A DNA stretch of 64,000 bases from CAZDRX01 sp964508225 (GTDB lineage: Bacteria; Patescibacteriota; Gracilibacteria; Peribacterales; Peribacteraceae), in contig CAZDRX010000001.1 in the NCBI GenBank assembly GCA_964508225.1, forward strand, positions 1-64,000. Reading direction: 5' to 3'. The position numbers and the translations under genes were made by a program. Shown one piece after another: positions 1 through 7,045 of the stretch; position 1 is the first letter of the stretch, and the number at the start of each line of letters is the position of its first letter. Below the pieces are notes generated by a model, which searched no databases, had not been told where the DNA came from, and was given only the letters and a program-made list of their open reading frames with translations.

Positions 1-484
1 TGAGCAGCGAGGTCGCGATCTCAGGCGTGAGCGCCCAGCCGCACTGATCGGCGAAGTTCACGAGGATCTCGCACGTGGAGGAGGCATCGGGGATGATGAT
101 GTTCACGGAGGCGAACTTGGAATTCGTGGGGTGATGATCGATACAGACCGATGGCCAGCCTCCGCCGAAGATATGCGGGAATGTCTCGTGGTACTCCGTG
201 AGCTTGGGCTCGGCTGAGTCGAGGAAGACGAAGACATCGCCCTCAGCAGGAAGAAGATCCTGCCGGATGCGGTGGACGAAGGGGAGGAACGTGAACGTCG
301 GTGGCGACGCATCCACGCAGTACAGTTCCACGGGGATATTGGGCAGATTCGCCTCGAAGAGCTGTGCGGCCGCGGTGATGGAGCCGATCGCGTCCCCGTC
401 CGGATTGCGGTGGCAGACACACTTGATTTTCCGACTCTGCTTGAGAGTGGCGAGTGCCCGGTCGATCAGATCTCGGTCGATCAT
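1..484 (-). CDS. DHH-family phosphoesterase (NrnA/RecJ-like), 3' end outside window
   Basis: The first 161 residues of a DHH-family phosphoesterase are present; the C-terminal part, including the expected DHHA1 substrate-binding domain, lies outside the window. Metal-binding motifs are visible: HRNPDGDAIGS near residues 25-35 (motif I), FLDSAEP in the middle, and CIDHHPT near residue 115 (the DHH motif). Family members are Mn-dependent nano-RNases or pAp phosphatases (NrnA) or cyclic-dinucleotide phosphodiesterases. The gene starts 24 nt after rbfA on the same strand, and the rbfA-nrnA order is common in bacteria, which favours an NrnA-like role in cleaning up short RNAs. A possible internal -10 (TAGACT) lies 9 nt upstream of the ATG. 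The exact substrate cannot be told from this fragment. Confidence 0.82.
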   Translation of the reverse strand, partial: MIDRDLIDRALATLKQSRKIKCVCHRNPDGDAIGSITAAAQLFEANLPNIPVELYCVDASPPTFTFLPFVHRIRQDLLPAEGDVFVFLDSAEPKLTEYHETFPHIFGGGWPSVCIDHHPTNSKFASVNIIIPDASSTCEILVNFADQCGWALTPEIATSLL

Positions 485-508
485 AAGGGGCGGAGTCTAG
501 TCGGTGCA

Positions 509-895
509 TCAGCTCCCCCTCAATCCTTTGCCCTTCCGTCTCTTGGGACTTTGTGACGCGGTAGTATTTGGGATCAGACGCTCGATGAGCTTGTCCAACC
601 GGTCGAGCTCCTCGCCCCGGTGATCGGCATGGAAACGGATCATCGGAATCGCGTACGTGGAGACCTGTCCCGACACCGTCTTCGCGATATCGCGGATGCG
701 TGACTTGAGAATTCTCGCGGCCGCCTCGGCACCCGTGAGCGCACTCACGTACACGTCCGCATACTGCAAGTCTTCCGAGATCTTCACGTTCGCGATGCTC
801 ACGGCCGTTGCCTGATCAGGCGTGATTTCCACGGCAAAGCGCGCGACGACGCTGCGGATGATTCCTGCCATCTGGGTGGAACGACGATTCTCCAT
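509..895 (-). CDS. rbfA: Ribosome-binding factor A
   Basis: RbfA is a small KH-like protein that helps mature the 30S subunit and process the 16S rRNA 5' end. The 128-residue product shows the family pattern: N-terminal RSTQMAGIIRSVVARF, a central strand-helix block with ISEDLQYADVYVSAL, and IPMIRFHADHRGEELDRLD, corresponding to the conserved P-x-h-x-F-x-x-D segment before the last helix. The tail is lysine/arginine rich. The ATG at 895 is preferred over an upstream in-frame ATG because a TACACT -10 box ends 6 nt before it, implying a leaderless mRNA. The gene is divergent from fmt, with which it shares a 33-nt promoter region, and is followed by the DHH phosphoesterase gene. Confidence 0.92.
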   Translation of the reverse strand: MENRRSTQMAGIIRSVVARFAVEITPDQATAVSIANVKISEDLQYADVYVSALTGAEAAARILKSRIRDIAKTVSGQVSTYAIPMIRFHADHRGEELDRLDKLIERLIPNTTASQSPKRRKGKGLRGS

Positions 896-901
896 GCGGA
901 G

Positions 902-920
902 AGTGTAGCAGTGGTACACT
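902..920. promoter_or_regulatory. Divergent face-to-face -10 boxes for rbfA and fmt
   Basis: AGTGTA (902-907) is TACACT on the minus strand and TACACT (915-920) is its mirror on the plus strand, forming a near-palindrome with a 7-nt centre. Each is an extended -10 (TGC before the rbfA box, TGG before the fmt box). Start codons follow after 6 nt (rbfA) and 8 nt (fmt), so both mRNAs would be leaderless or have a 1-2 nt leader. The two promoters overlap and probably exclude each other. Confidence 0.7.
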
Positions 921-928
921 CAGATGCG

Positions 929-1804
929 ATGAAGGATCGCACCCGTATCGTCTTCCTCGGCACATCGGCGTTTGCAGTCCCCAGCCTGAAAGCACTCGCA
1001 GCCGATCCGGCCTTCGATGTGCAGCTCGTCATCACGCAGCCCGACAAGCCCGCAGGGAGGAAGCAGGAGCTGACGGGCCCGCCGGTCAAAGTCGCCGCCA
1101 TGGAACTCGCGATCCCCGTACAGCAGCCGGAGAATATCAATGCGGTGCCGGTGACGACGTATCCCCTGTCCGGACGACCGGACATCCTCGTCGTTGTCTC
1201 CTACGGACAGATCCTGAAGGAGGACATCCTCGCATGGCCGAAGGTCGCCCCTGTGAACGTCCATGCGTCACTCCTGCCGCTGCTACGCGGAGCCTCCCCT
1301 CTCCAGCACTCCATTCTCCTCGGATTCGGCGAATCCGGCGTGACGGTGCAGCGTATCGTGAAAGAGCTCGACGCGGGGCCTGTTCTTGCACAGGAAAAAA
1401 TCACGCTGGATTCACGCGAAACCTTTACGACGCTGCATGACAAACTTGCCAGTATCGGCGCGGCGCTCCTTGTACAGACACTGAAGAATCCGCTCAGGGA
1501 AGCTGAGCAGGATCACACGAAAAAGACCGTCTGCAAGAAGCTCTCCAAAGAAGACGGCATCGCCGATCCGAAGACGATGACCGCGGAGAAGATCGACCGG
1601 ATGGTGAGGGCACTCACGCCGTGGCCGGGGGTGCAGTGGAACGGATGCAAGATTCTCGGCACGACTCTTCAGGAAAACGTCCACGGATTTCCGCTCCCGT
1701 GTGCGGACGGAACGCTACTCTATGTCACACAGATCCAGCCCGCAGGAGGCCGTCCGATGGACGGCGCTTCGTTCCTGCGCGGCCGCCCCGACGCCCTCCG
1801 ATGA
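929..1804 (+). CDS. fmt: Methionyl-tRNA formyltransferase
   Basis: Fmt transfers a formyl group from 10-formyl-THF to initiator Met-tRNA. The 291-residue protein has the N-terminal Rossmann-like domain starting RIVFLGTSAFAVPSL, the catalytic block NVHASLLPLLRGASPLQ near residues 109-125 (Asn and His of the active site and the SLLP loop), ELDAGPV with the active Asp near residue 150, and a smaller C-terminal OB-like domain. The ATG at 929 fits both the family N-terminus and the -10 box TACACT ending 8 nt upstream. An ATG 18 nt further upstream (911) would overlap that box. The stop codon overlaps the start of the next gene (ATGA), so the two are probably translationally coupled. Length is slightly below the usual ~310. 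Confidence 0.93.
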   Translation: MKDRTRIVFLGTSAFAVPSLKALAADPAFDVQLVITQPDKPAGRKQELTGPPVKVAAMELAIPVQQPENINAVPVTTYPLSGRPDILVVVSYGQILKEDILAWPKVAPVNVHASLLPLLRGASPLQHSILLGFGESGVTVQRIVKELDAGPVLAQEKITLDSRETFTTLHDKLASIGAALLVQTLKNPLREAEQDHTKKTVCKKLSKEDGIADPKTMTAEKIDRMVRALTPWPGVQWNGCKILGTTLQENVHGFPLPCADGTLLYVTQIQPAGGRPMDGASFLRGRPDALR

Positions 1805-3081
1805 AGAGACTTGGACTCGCCGCCGGCCTGACACTCGCCACACTCCTCCTGATCCCGATGAGTCCGGTGTTTGCCCTGTCGCCGACACAGGACACGGACG
1901 GTGACAATATTCCGGACGTGCTCGAGGATGCGAACGGCAACAACACGCTGGATGCAGGCGAGACGAATCCGTACAAAGCCGATTCCGATGACGGAGGAGA
2001 ATCCGACGGGTCGGAGATCGCGGCGAAAAGGAATCCTCTCGATCCGACGGACGATCTCACGGCGGACACGGACAGCGACGGCTGGGTGAACGGCATCGAA
2101 ATCCTGCACAACACCGACCCGAAGAATCCCGATACGGACGGCGACAGCGTGAACGATCCGCAGGATTCCTTCCCGCTCGATTCCAAGTACCACACGGACA
2201 GCAACGCCAACAATCTGCCGGACGAATGGGAGCAGAAAACAGGTCTCGATCTGCAGCAGGTGACACCGTCGACGACAGACGACTCTGACGCCGACGGACT
2301 CTCGAATGCGCAGGAGTTCGCGCGGGGGACGAACCCCGTCACGGCGGACAGCGACCGCGACGGCGTGGATGACAAAACGGAGATCGATACCGGCACGGAC
2401 CCGAAGGAGAGCGCGTGTCTCTTCTTCGCAGCGGAGAGCGACCCCTTCGCAGATATGAACGGACACTGGTCGCAGTCGTATGTCTCGGCACTCTCACGCA
2501 CGCAGATTCTTCCGGATTCCATACCGCTCATCGGCGGCTACACCCTCAGCGGCAAGAGACTCTTCGCACCGGATCAGCCGGTCACGCGCTACGAGTTCCT
2601 GAAGATGACGGTGCTCAGCACCTGCACGAAGCTCTGGAACACCGCCGATGACACGAAGCCTGTCTTCTCGGACGTGCGCAGCACCTCCGTGATCAACGAG
2701 AACGCAGATGCCGCACAGAAGCGCCGGGTCATCTACTCCGCAGTGCACTACGGCGTCGTGGGAGGTTACGACGACCTGACCTTCAGACCGGATGCTCCGG
2801 TGAACCGCGCGGAAGCCCTGAAGATTCTGACGCTCGCTTCCCAGCTCGGCACGTTCGCAAGCTCCGGCACGCTCCTCACTCCCCCGACATTCACCGATGT
2901 GACGGATGCTGACTGGTTCGCTCCCTACGTAGCCGAGATGGCGATCCGGGGCATCGTGTCAGGCTACGGGGATGGCACATTCGGACCCGAGAAACCGATC
3001 ACGCGCGCCGAAGCCGCGAAGATCATCCATGAGGTAATCCTGCAGAACCCGCTCATCAACGGGTACGTCCTCTCGGAGTAA
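1801..3081 (+). CDS. Surface protein with calcium-binding type-3 repeats and three SLH domains
   Basis: The 426-residue secreted protein begins with a signal peptide (basic MKR, hydrophobic stretch to about residue 25, cleavage near VFA-LS). Residues 30-205 hold at least five acidic D-x-D-x-D-G type repeats (DTDGDNIPD, DTDSDGWVNG, DTDGDSVND, DSDADGLSN, DSDRDGVDD), the thrombospondin type-3/dockerin-like calcium pattern. Residues ~215-420 carry three SLH modules, the last ending GDGTFGPEKPITRAEAAKII, which normally bind secondary cell-wall polymers. It is therefore a likely Ca-stabilised S-layer or cell-surface protein. Its ATG overlaps the fmt stop, an odd partner that may reflect only compaction. 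A second SLH protein lies at 57618-58397. Confidence 0.85.
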   Translation: MKRLGLAAGLTLATLLLIPMSPVFALSPTQDTDGDNIPDVLEDANGNNTLDAGETNPYKADSDDGGESDGSEIAAKRNPLDPTDDLTADTDSDGWVNGIEILHNTDPKNPDTDGDSVNDPQDSFPLDSKYHTDSNANNLPDEWEQKTGLDLQQVTPSTTDDSDADGLSNAQEFARGTNPVTADSDRDGVDDKTEIDTGTDPKESACLFFAAESDPFADMNGHWSQSYVSALSRTQILPDSIPLIGGYTLSGKRLFAPDQPVTRYEFLKMTVLSTCTKLWNTADDTKPVFSDVRSTSVINENADAAQKRRVIYSAVHYGVVGGYDDLTFRPDAPVNRAEALKILTLASQLGTFASSGTLLTPPTFTDVTDADWFAPYVAEMAIRGIVSGYGDGTFGPEKPITRAEAAKIIHEVILQNPLINGYVLSE

Positions 3082-3083
3082 CG

Positions 3084-3122
3084 AAAAAAGCCGGCGACCC
3101 TGCGGTCATCCGGCTTCTTCTT
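3084..3122. terminator. Bidirectional intrinsic terminator
   Basis: The stem AAGCCGG/CCGGCTT (3088-3094 with 3110-3116) is flanked by an A tract on the left, which reads as a T tract on the minus strand, and by TTCTTCTT on the right. It separates convergent genes and should stop transcripts from both sides, most strongly on the minus strand. Confidence 0.75.
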
Positions 3123-3133
3123 GGATCTCAAGC

Positions 3134-3478
3134 CTAGAGCTTCGTCTTCATCTCCTGAAGAGCGGCGATCATCGCGTCGAGGTCTTCGACATCGAAGACG
3201 ATCGTGGACTTCTGGCCGCCGCGCGACTTCTCCGAGACCTTGAAGAACTTTCCGTTGCCGGACTGCTTCAGGTCGATGTAGAAGGTGCGCTGGCGTGCGC
3301 GGATCGTGATGGAGTGCAGCTCGGTGCCGTAGCGGCCGCCTGCGTCTCCACCTCCACCTCCGCCGCCGTGCTGGCGACGCGGGTGGGACTGCGGTGCGGG
3401 AGCACCGAAGTTGCTCGTCGGGGCAAGCGGATCTTCTCCGCCAACCGGACTGCTCAGTTCTGACATGGGGTCGAACAT
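3134..3478 (-). CDS. PUR-family single-strand nucleic-acid-binding protein (DUF3276-like)
   Basis: The product is 114 residues from the ATG at 3478; an in-frame ATG at 3466 is an alternative. The N-terminal third is a flexible Pro/Gly-rich segment with a seven-glycine run after RRQH. The C-terminal ~65 residues match the PUR fold of bacterial DUF3276 proteins: a strand starting TFYIDLKQSGNGKFFKVSE, then a strand ending STIVFDVEDLDAMIAAL with the closing amphipathic helix. PUR domains bind single-stranded DNA or RNA and usually dimerise. The gene stands alone and has an extended -10 promoter about 100 nt upstream. The long leader contrasts with the leaderless neighbours. Confidence 0.75.
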   Translation of the reverse strand: MFDPMSELSSPVGGEDPLAPTSNFGAPAPQSHPRRQHGGGGGGGDAGGRYGTELHSITIRARQRTFYIDLKQSGNGKFFKVSEKSRGGQKSTIVFDVEDLDAMIAALQEMKTKL

Positions 3479-3583
3479 GGAATAAAAAAGAAAAGAAGTA
3501 ATGACTCTCTGCCGCTCCTCCCCTCGCCCTGCAGTCACTCGTCGTGCCTTCAAGTTCCGGGATCTCGCTTCGAGAGCGTCCTT

Positions 3584-3592
3584 ACTGTACCA
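3584..3592 (-). promoter_or_regulatory. Extended -10 promoter of the PUR-family gene
   Basis: On the minus strand TGGTACAGT (TGn plus TACAGT, hexamer 3584-3589) predicts a start site near 3577, giving a leader of about 100 nt. No convincing -35 is seen, as expected for an extended -10. Confidence 0.5.
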
Positions 3593-3609
3593 CAATCAGG
3601 AATCGGTGT

Positions 3610-3879
3610 CTAAGCCGCGTCTCTGTAAGCTTCCAGAAGCCTCCTGCCATACTGCTGCGTCGCGATCCTGAGAAGAATCCGAGGCGGGATGGCGCAAGGA
3701 ACTCCCTGCGTGATGAGATCGATTTCTGTCTGCAGTGCCTGATGCGCATCCCGTGCACAGCCATGCAATGCGACGTATTGCCCCGTGGGAAGGACGACAT
3801 CGGATGAACAGACACCCGAAAGCCCGGGGGGCAGGTCGTGGACATGGATGCCGGAGGAGACGTTTGACGAAACGTTCAT
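3610..3879 (-). CDS. Small hypothetical protein
   Basis: The family of this 89-residue product is not recognised. The N-terminal half is polar with three cysteines. The C-terminal half (IPPRILLRIATQQYGRRLLEAYRDA) is a strongly amphipathic basic helix. Evidence that the gene is real is mainly its promoter: TTGCAC, 17 nt, TACATT on the minus strand, ending 9 nt before the ATG. This arrangement matches many certain genes in the window and selects this ATG over an upstream one that would run into metG. It lies between metG and the PUR-family gene on the same strand. Confidence 0.5.
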   Translation of the reverse strand: MNVSSNVSSGIHVHDLPPGLSGVCSSDVVLPTGQYVALHGCARDAHQALQTEIDLITQGVPCAIPPRILLRIATQQYGRRLLEAYRDAA

Positions 3880-3888
3880 GGGCTCGCG

Positions 3889-3917
3889 AATGTAACCGAC
3901 GCAGTACGCAGGTGCAA
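3889..3917 (-). promoter_or_regulatory. Promoter TTGCAC-17-TACATT
   Basis: The minus-strand -35 TTGCAC (3912-3917) and -10 TACATT (3889-3894) are separated by 17 nt. The predicted start site is 2-4 nt upstream of the ATG at 3879. Confidence 0.55.
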
Positions 3918-3934
3918 GAATTTTCTCCTGCGGG

Positions 3935-5458
3935 CTACTTCTTCTCGAGTGGCGGGAACAGAATCGAGGGCTCCCCTGCCTTCGTCCAACCCTTCGCTCC
4001 ACCCCACGTGCGCATTTCCTTCGTCATGACGAAATCCTTGCCGAGCATGGCGCCGGTGTACGGCACACCGAGCTGCTCATGCATCTTCCTCGCGGTCTCA
4101 GGGATGAACGGCAGAAGCATGAGGGATGCGTGACGCAGACACTCCGCGAACATCGAGAGCGTCGCGATCTTCTGCTCCCCCTCGAGCTTCCATGGCTGTG
4201 CATCGTTGAAGGCTGCGTTCATCCGGTCGACGGCAGTGACGACGTGCTGCAGTGCGCCGTGGAGATCGAAACTGTCCATCTTCGCAGAGAATTCCTCCCA
4301 CTGCTTCGCAGTCCCGTTCGTATCCTGCGCGGGCACCGTGAGATCCTTCTGCTCCTTCTTGAGCATCACGAGGACGCGGTTCAGCATGTTGCCGAGCTGG
4401 TTTCCCAGCTTCGCGGTGTAGACCTCGTCAATGCGCTTCCAGCTGAAGTCGCCGTCGTTGCCCACCGGTACCTCAAAGGAGAGATAGAACCGGAGCGGAT
4501 CGGGATTGCCATGGAAGTGCGCGAGCACCTCATCGGGCTTCACGACGTTGCCGAGCGACTTGCTCATCTTCTGCCCCTCGCTCGTGAGGAATCCGTGAAT
4601 GAGGAGCTGATCCGGCACCTTCACGCCTGCTGCCTTGAGCATCGCCGGCCAGATGAGTGCGTGGAAGCGGGCGATGTCCTTGCCGATGACGTGCGTGACG
4701 GTCGCGCCCTCCCACCACTGCTTCTCTTCGTGATCCGTGAAGTACCCGAGACCCGAGATGTAATTCGTGAGCGCGTCACACCACACGTACATCGTCTGGT
4801 CCTCGTCTCCCGGCACAGGAATGCCCCACGTGAGGCTGGACTTCGGACGGGAGAACGAGACGTCCTCAAGCCCCTGCTCGATGAGCGCGAGCGTCTCTCC
4901 TTCGCGGAACGACGGTACGATCTTGTAGTCGGATTTGAGCAGCTTCCTCAGCCACTCGGTCTGCTCGGAGAGCTTGAAGAAGTAGTTCTCCTCCTTCACT
5001 TCCTGCGGCTTCGTCTTGTGGATGTCACACATCCCCTCCACGAGATCCTTCTTCGTGAGGAAGCGCTCGCAGCCGCTGCAGTAGAGGCCCGTGTACGTGC
5101 GCTTCTCGAGGACACCGGCTGCCTGCAGCTTCTTCCAGAGCTCGACCACCGTCGGCCAGTGCACCTTCTGATCGGAGGTGCGGATGAAGCGGTCAGCGGA
5201 GATACCGAGCTTCGCGTAGAGCTCCTGAAAGAGCGGAACATTTCTGTCCACGAGTTCCTTCGGCGTCACCTTCTCACGGTCGGCGGTCTGCTGGATCTTG
5301 ATACCGTGTTCGTCCGTCCCGATCTGGAAGAGCACCGCGTCACCCTGCAGGCGGAACCAGCGCACGATGACGTCGGCGAGCACCTTCTCGAGCACATGCC
5401 CCATGTGCGGAGCCGCGTTCGGATAATCGATGGCGGTGGTGACGTAGCGCTGAGTCAT
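3935..5458 (-). CDS. metG: Methionyl-tRNA synthetase
   Basis: MetRS charges tRNA-Met. The 507-residue protein has the class I HIGH-type motif PHMGH near residue 17, the connective-peptide zinc site with CSGC and CDIH (a single Zn knuckle), the WCDAL segment that helps bind methionine and adenine, and the KMSKS loop (GQKMSKSLGN, near residue 300). The anticodon-binding helical domain follows. No C-terminal tRNA-binding (EMAP-like) extension is present, so it is the short form. The -10 box TAGGCT ends 7 nt before the ATG, indicating a leaderless transcript. The upstream run of eight A/T pairs beyond the box may act as an UP-like element (inference). Confidence 0.95.
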   Translation of the reverse strand: MTQRYVTTAIDYPNAAPHMGHVLEKVLADVIVRWFRLQGDAVLFQIGTDEHGIKIQQTADREKVTPKELVDRNVPLFQELYAKLGISADRFIRTSDQKVHWPTVVELWKKLQAAGVLEKRTYTGLYCSGCERFLTKKDLVEGMCDIHKTKPQEVKEENYFFKLSEQTEWLRKLLKSDYKIVPSFREGETLALIEQGLEDVSFSRPKSSLTWGIPVPGDEDQTMYVWCDALTNYISGLGYFTDHEEKQWWEGATVTHVIGKDIARFHALIWPAMLKAAGVKVPDQLLIHGFLTSEGQKMSKSLGNVVKPDEVLAHFHGNPDPLRFYLSFEVPVGNDGDFSWKRIDEVYTAKLGNQLGNMLNRVLVMLKKEQKDLTVPAQDTNGTAKQWEEFSAKMDSFDLHGALQHVVTAVDRMNAAFNDAQPWKLEGEQKIATLSMFAECLRHASLMLLPFIPETARKMHEQLGVPYTGAMLGKDFVMTKEMRTWGGAKGWTKAGEPSILFPPLEKK

Positions 5459-5507
5459 CGGAGGCAGCCTACCAAAAAAAACCGCGCCGCGCCCGAGAAG
5501 ACGCTCC

Positions 5508-5894
5508 TTACGGACAGATACCCGTACCCGTTCCTCCCCCCAGATAGTAGATGTATCCGCAGACGAACTGGATCGTCGCCCGTACGAGAAGAGCGGCTAC
5601 GAGACCGAGAGAGGCGTAGATGAGAGCTTTCTTGCCTGCTTCCTTTCCCTCCTGACCCTGCGACGTGATCATGCGGATCGCTCCGTAGAAGAACGCTACC
5701 ACCGCCATGGAGCCGATGAACATCCAGACACCGTTCACGATGTTGCCCGCGATGATCGCGACAACGTCAGGAGGCAGCGAGCCGCCGCAGTACAGGAATC
5801 CCTGACAGTCCCAGCCGGTCGTGCGGATGTCGTACGCCGCGTGAGCGATGACGGGGAGAGCGAGGCCGATGAGACAGGCAAGGAAACGTTTCAT
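5508..5894 (-). CDS. VirB2/TrbC-like pilin subunit
   Basis: A 128-residue membrane protein with a signal peptide (MKRFLACLIGLALPVIAHA), a short periplasmic segment with two cysteines (GWDCQGFLYCGG), then two hydrophobic helices separated by a short charged loop, SQGQEGKEAGKKA. This helix-loop-helix with a Gly/Lys loop is the layout of VirB2/TrbC major pilins of type IV secretion systems. It is the last gene of a three-gene operon: its ATG is 1 nt from the stop of the preceding gene, which encodes a related protein. Primary sequence is very divergent, so the assignment rests on topology and loop pattern. Confidence 0.65.
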   Translation of the reverse strand: MKRFLACLIGLALPVIAHAAYDIRTTGWDCQGFLYCGGSLPPDVVAIIAGNIVNGVWMFIGSMAVVAFFYGAIRMITSQGQEGKEAGKKALIYASLGLVAALLVRATIQFVCGYIYYLGGGTGTGICP

Positions 5895-5895
5895 A

Positions 5896-6513
5896 TCAGA
5901 GGGTGGCGAACGCATTGACGATAGCAACGGCAAGATTGATGACGATCGCGCCAACGGCAGCCCAGAAGAGTCCTTCCTTTGCCTTGTTGAACTCATCCTC
6001 TTTGCCGAAGGTGAGCACCATGCGCATGCCGCTAAAAATCGCGACACCGAGGATGACGATGTACGAGAGAATGATAATCGACTGGATGAGCGTCGCGATG
6101 ACGGAGGTCACGAGATCGGAACCGGACGCACGTGAGAGAACTTCCTGCGGAATGAATCCGTTCGTACCGCCCGTAACGCTGTACGCTACGAAGTCCGCGG
6201 CAAACTCCGTGACGAAGATACCGATGATGGCCCAGATGATCGTGTTCTTTCCGCGTGTGACCTTCTCGGTGTCACCCGCATTGATGATCATGTACACGCC
6301 ACCGATCATGATGAAGAGCGTGGCGAGTGCGATGACGTACCCCGGCAGACGGGTGAGCAACAGGGTGAGCACCCCGCTGAACCGCTCCGTCCAACCGGAC
6401 GGACATCCGGGGAGCCCTCCACAGTAGATGTAGAGCGTGGAAGTCTGTGCGAGGATCACTTCCGGAAGCGCGAGGAGCACCGAGAATGCCGAGAAGCGGA
6501 GGAAGTGTTTCAT
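5896..6513 (-). CDS. Two-module VirB2/TrbC-like membrane protein
   Basis: A 205-residue protein with an N-terminal signal peptide (about 22 residues, ending ILAQ) followed by two helix-loop-helix modules. The first has helices around residues 45-75 and 90-115 with the loop NAGDTEKVTRGKN. The second has helices around 140-165 and 180-203 with the loop TFGKEDEFNKAKEG. Each module resembles one VirB2-like pilin, so this looks like a tandem duplication inside one gene, unusual for the family. A cysteine pair, CGGLPGC, sits after the signal peptide. It sits between two single-module genes, with 0-1 nt junctions on each side, so the three are almost surely cotranscribed. Confidence 0.62.
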   Translation of the reverse strand: MKHFLRFSAFSVLLALPEVILAQTSTLYIYCGGLPGCPSGWTERFSGVLTLLLTRLPGYVIALATLFIMIGGVYMIINAGDTEKVTRGKNTIIWAIIGIFVTEFAADFVAYSVTGGTNGFIPQEVLSRASGSDLVTSVIATLIQSIIILSYIVILGVAIFSGMRMVLTFGKEDEFNKAKEGLFWAAVGAIVINLAVAIVNAFATL

Positions 6514-6975
6514 TTAGAGAGCCGGAGTGGACGGCGTACCGAAACCGTACGGGTTGATGAAGTGCAGGATCACGCCGGAGAGGAGGAGGATCGCGAGGCC
6601 GATCGCAGAACCCATGAAGCGCTTCTTTCCGGCATCGACTGCGCCGGAGTCGCCATTACTCATGACAATCTGGAATCCTCCGAAGACACCATTGAGCACC
6701 GCGATGGCCACACCGACACGGAATGCCCACTGCCACAGACCCGGGCTGCCGTTCGCCCCGTTGATGTAATCGAGGAACACCTGAAAGCCCGAGCTGCTGA
6801 TCTGTGCACTGGCACCGGGAAGAGGCTCGAGAATACAGAGATCGGTTTCAGGGATACATGCGCCGTTGCAGGGCTGGAGACTCGCCGCGCACTGCGCAAA
6901 CACGGTGCCCGCCTGAAGAGCGAGAAAGACCAGAACCGAAGCCGACAGAATGATGCGTGTGAATTTGGTCGACAT
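6514..6975 (-). CDS. VirB2/TrbC-like pilin subunit with Cys-rich N-terminus
   Basis: The 153-residue first gene of the pilin-like operon. It has a signal peptide (to about VFAQC), a segment with five cysteines (CAASLQPCNGACIPETDLC), then two hydrophobic helices around residues 80-105 and 120-145 separated by SNGDSGAVDAGKKRFMG. That loop has the same Gly-x-Ala-Gly-Lys-Lys flavour as the sister proteins. The ATG at 6975 is chosen because a consensus promoter (TTGAGA-17-TATAAT) ends 10 nt upstream. A start 13 codons earlier would lie over the -10 box. The cysteine set suggests disulfide-stabilised extracellular parts. Confidence 0.62.
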   Translation of the reverse strand: MSTKFTRIILSASVLVFLALQAGTVFAQCAASLQPCNGACIPETDLCILEPLPGASAQISSSGFQVFLDYINGANGSPGLWQWAFRVGVAIAVLNGVFGGFQIVMSNGDSGAVDAGKKRFMGSAIGLAILLLSGVILHFINPYGFGTPSTPAL

Positions 6976-6985
6976 AAATCTAACT

Positions 6986-7014
6986 ATTATACCATGCACA
7001 AGCCAAAATCTCAA
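6986..7014 (-). promoter_or_regulatory. Consensus sigma-70 promoter of the pilin-like operon
   Basis: The minus-strand -35 TTGAGA (7009-7014), 17-nt spacer and perfect -10 TATAAT (6986-6991) place the start site near 6979, only about 4 nt before the ATG. It is one of the strongest promoters in the window, as expected for a major structural subunit. Confidence 0.8.
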
Positions 7015-7045
7015 TATCCGGAGAGGTCATCCCCGGAGGCCGGGA

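Noticed and set aside
4079..5623. Long open frame antisense to metG (and a similar one antisense to the ABC-F gene at 12635-14068)
   Set aside because: Composition is low-complexity, rich in Arg, Glu, His and Leu, as expected for the reverse of GC-rich coding sequence; no domains and no promoter at the right place.
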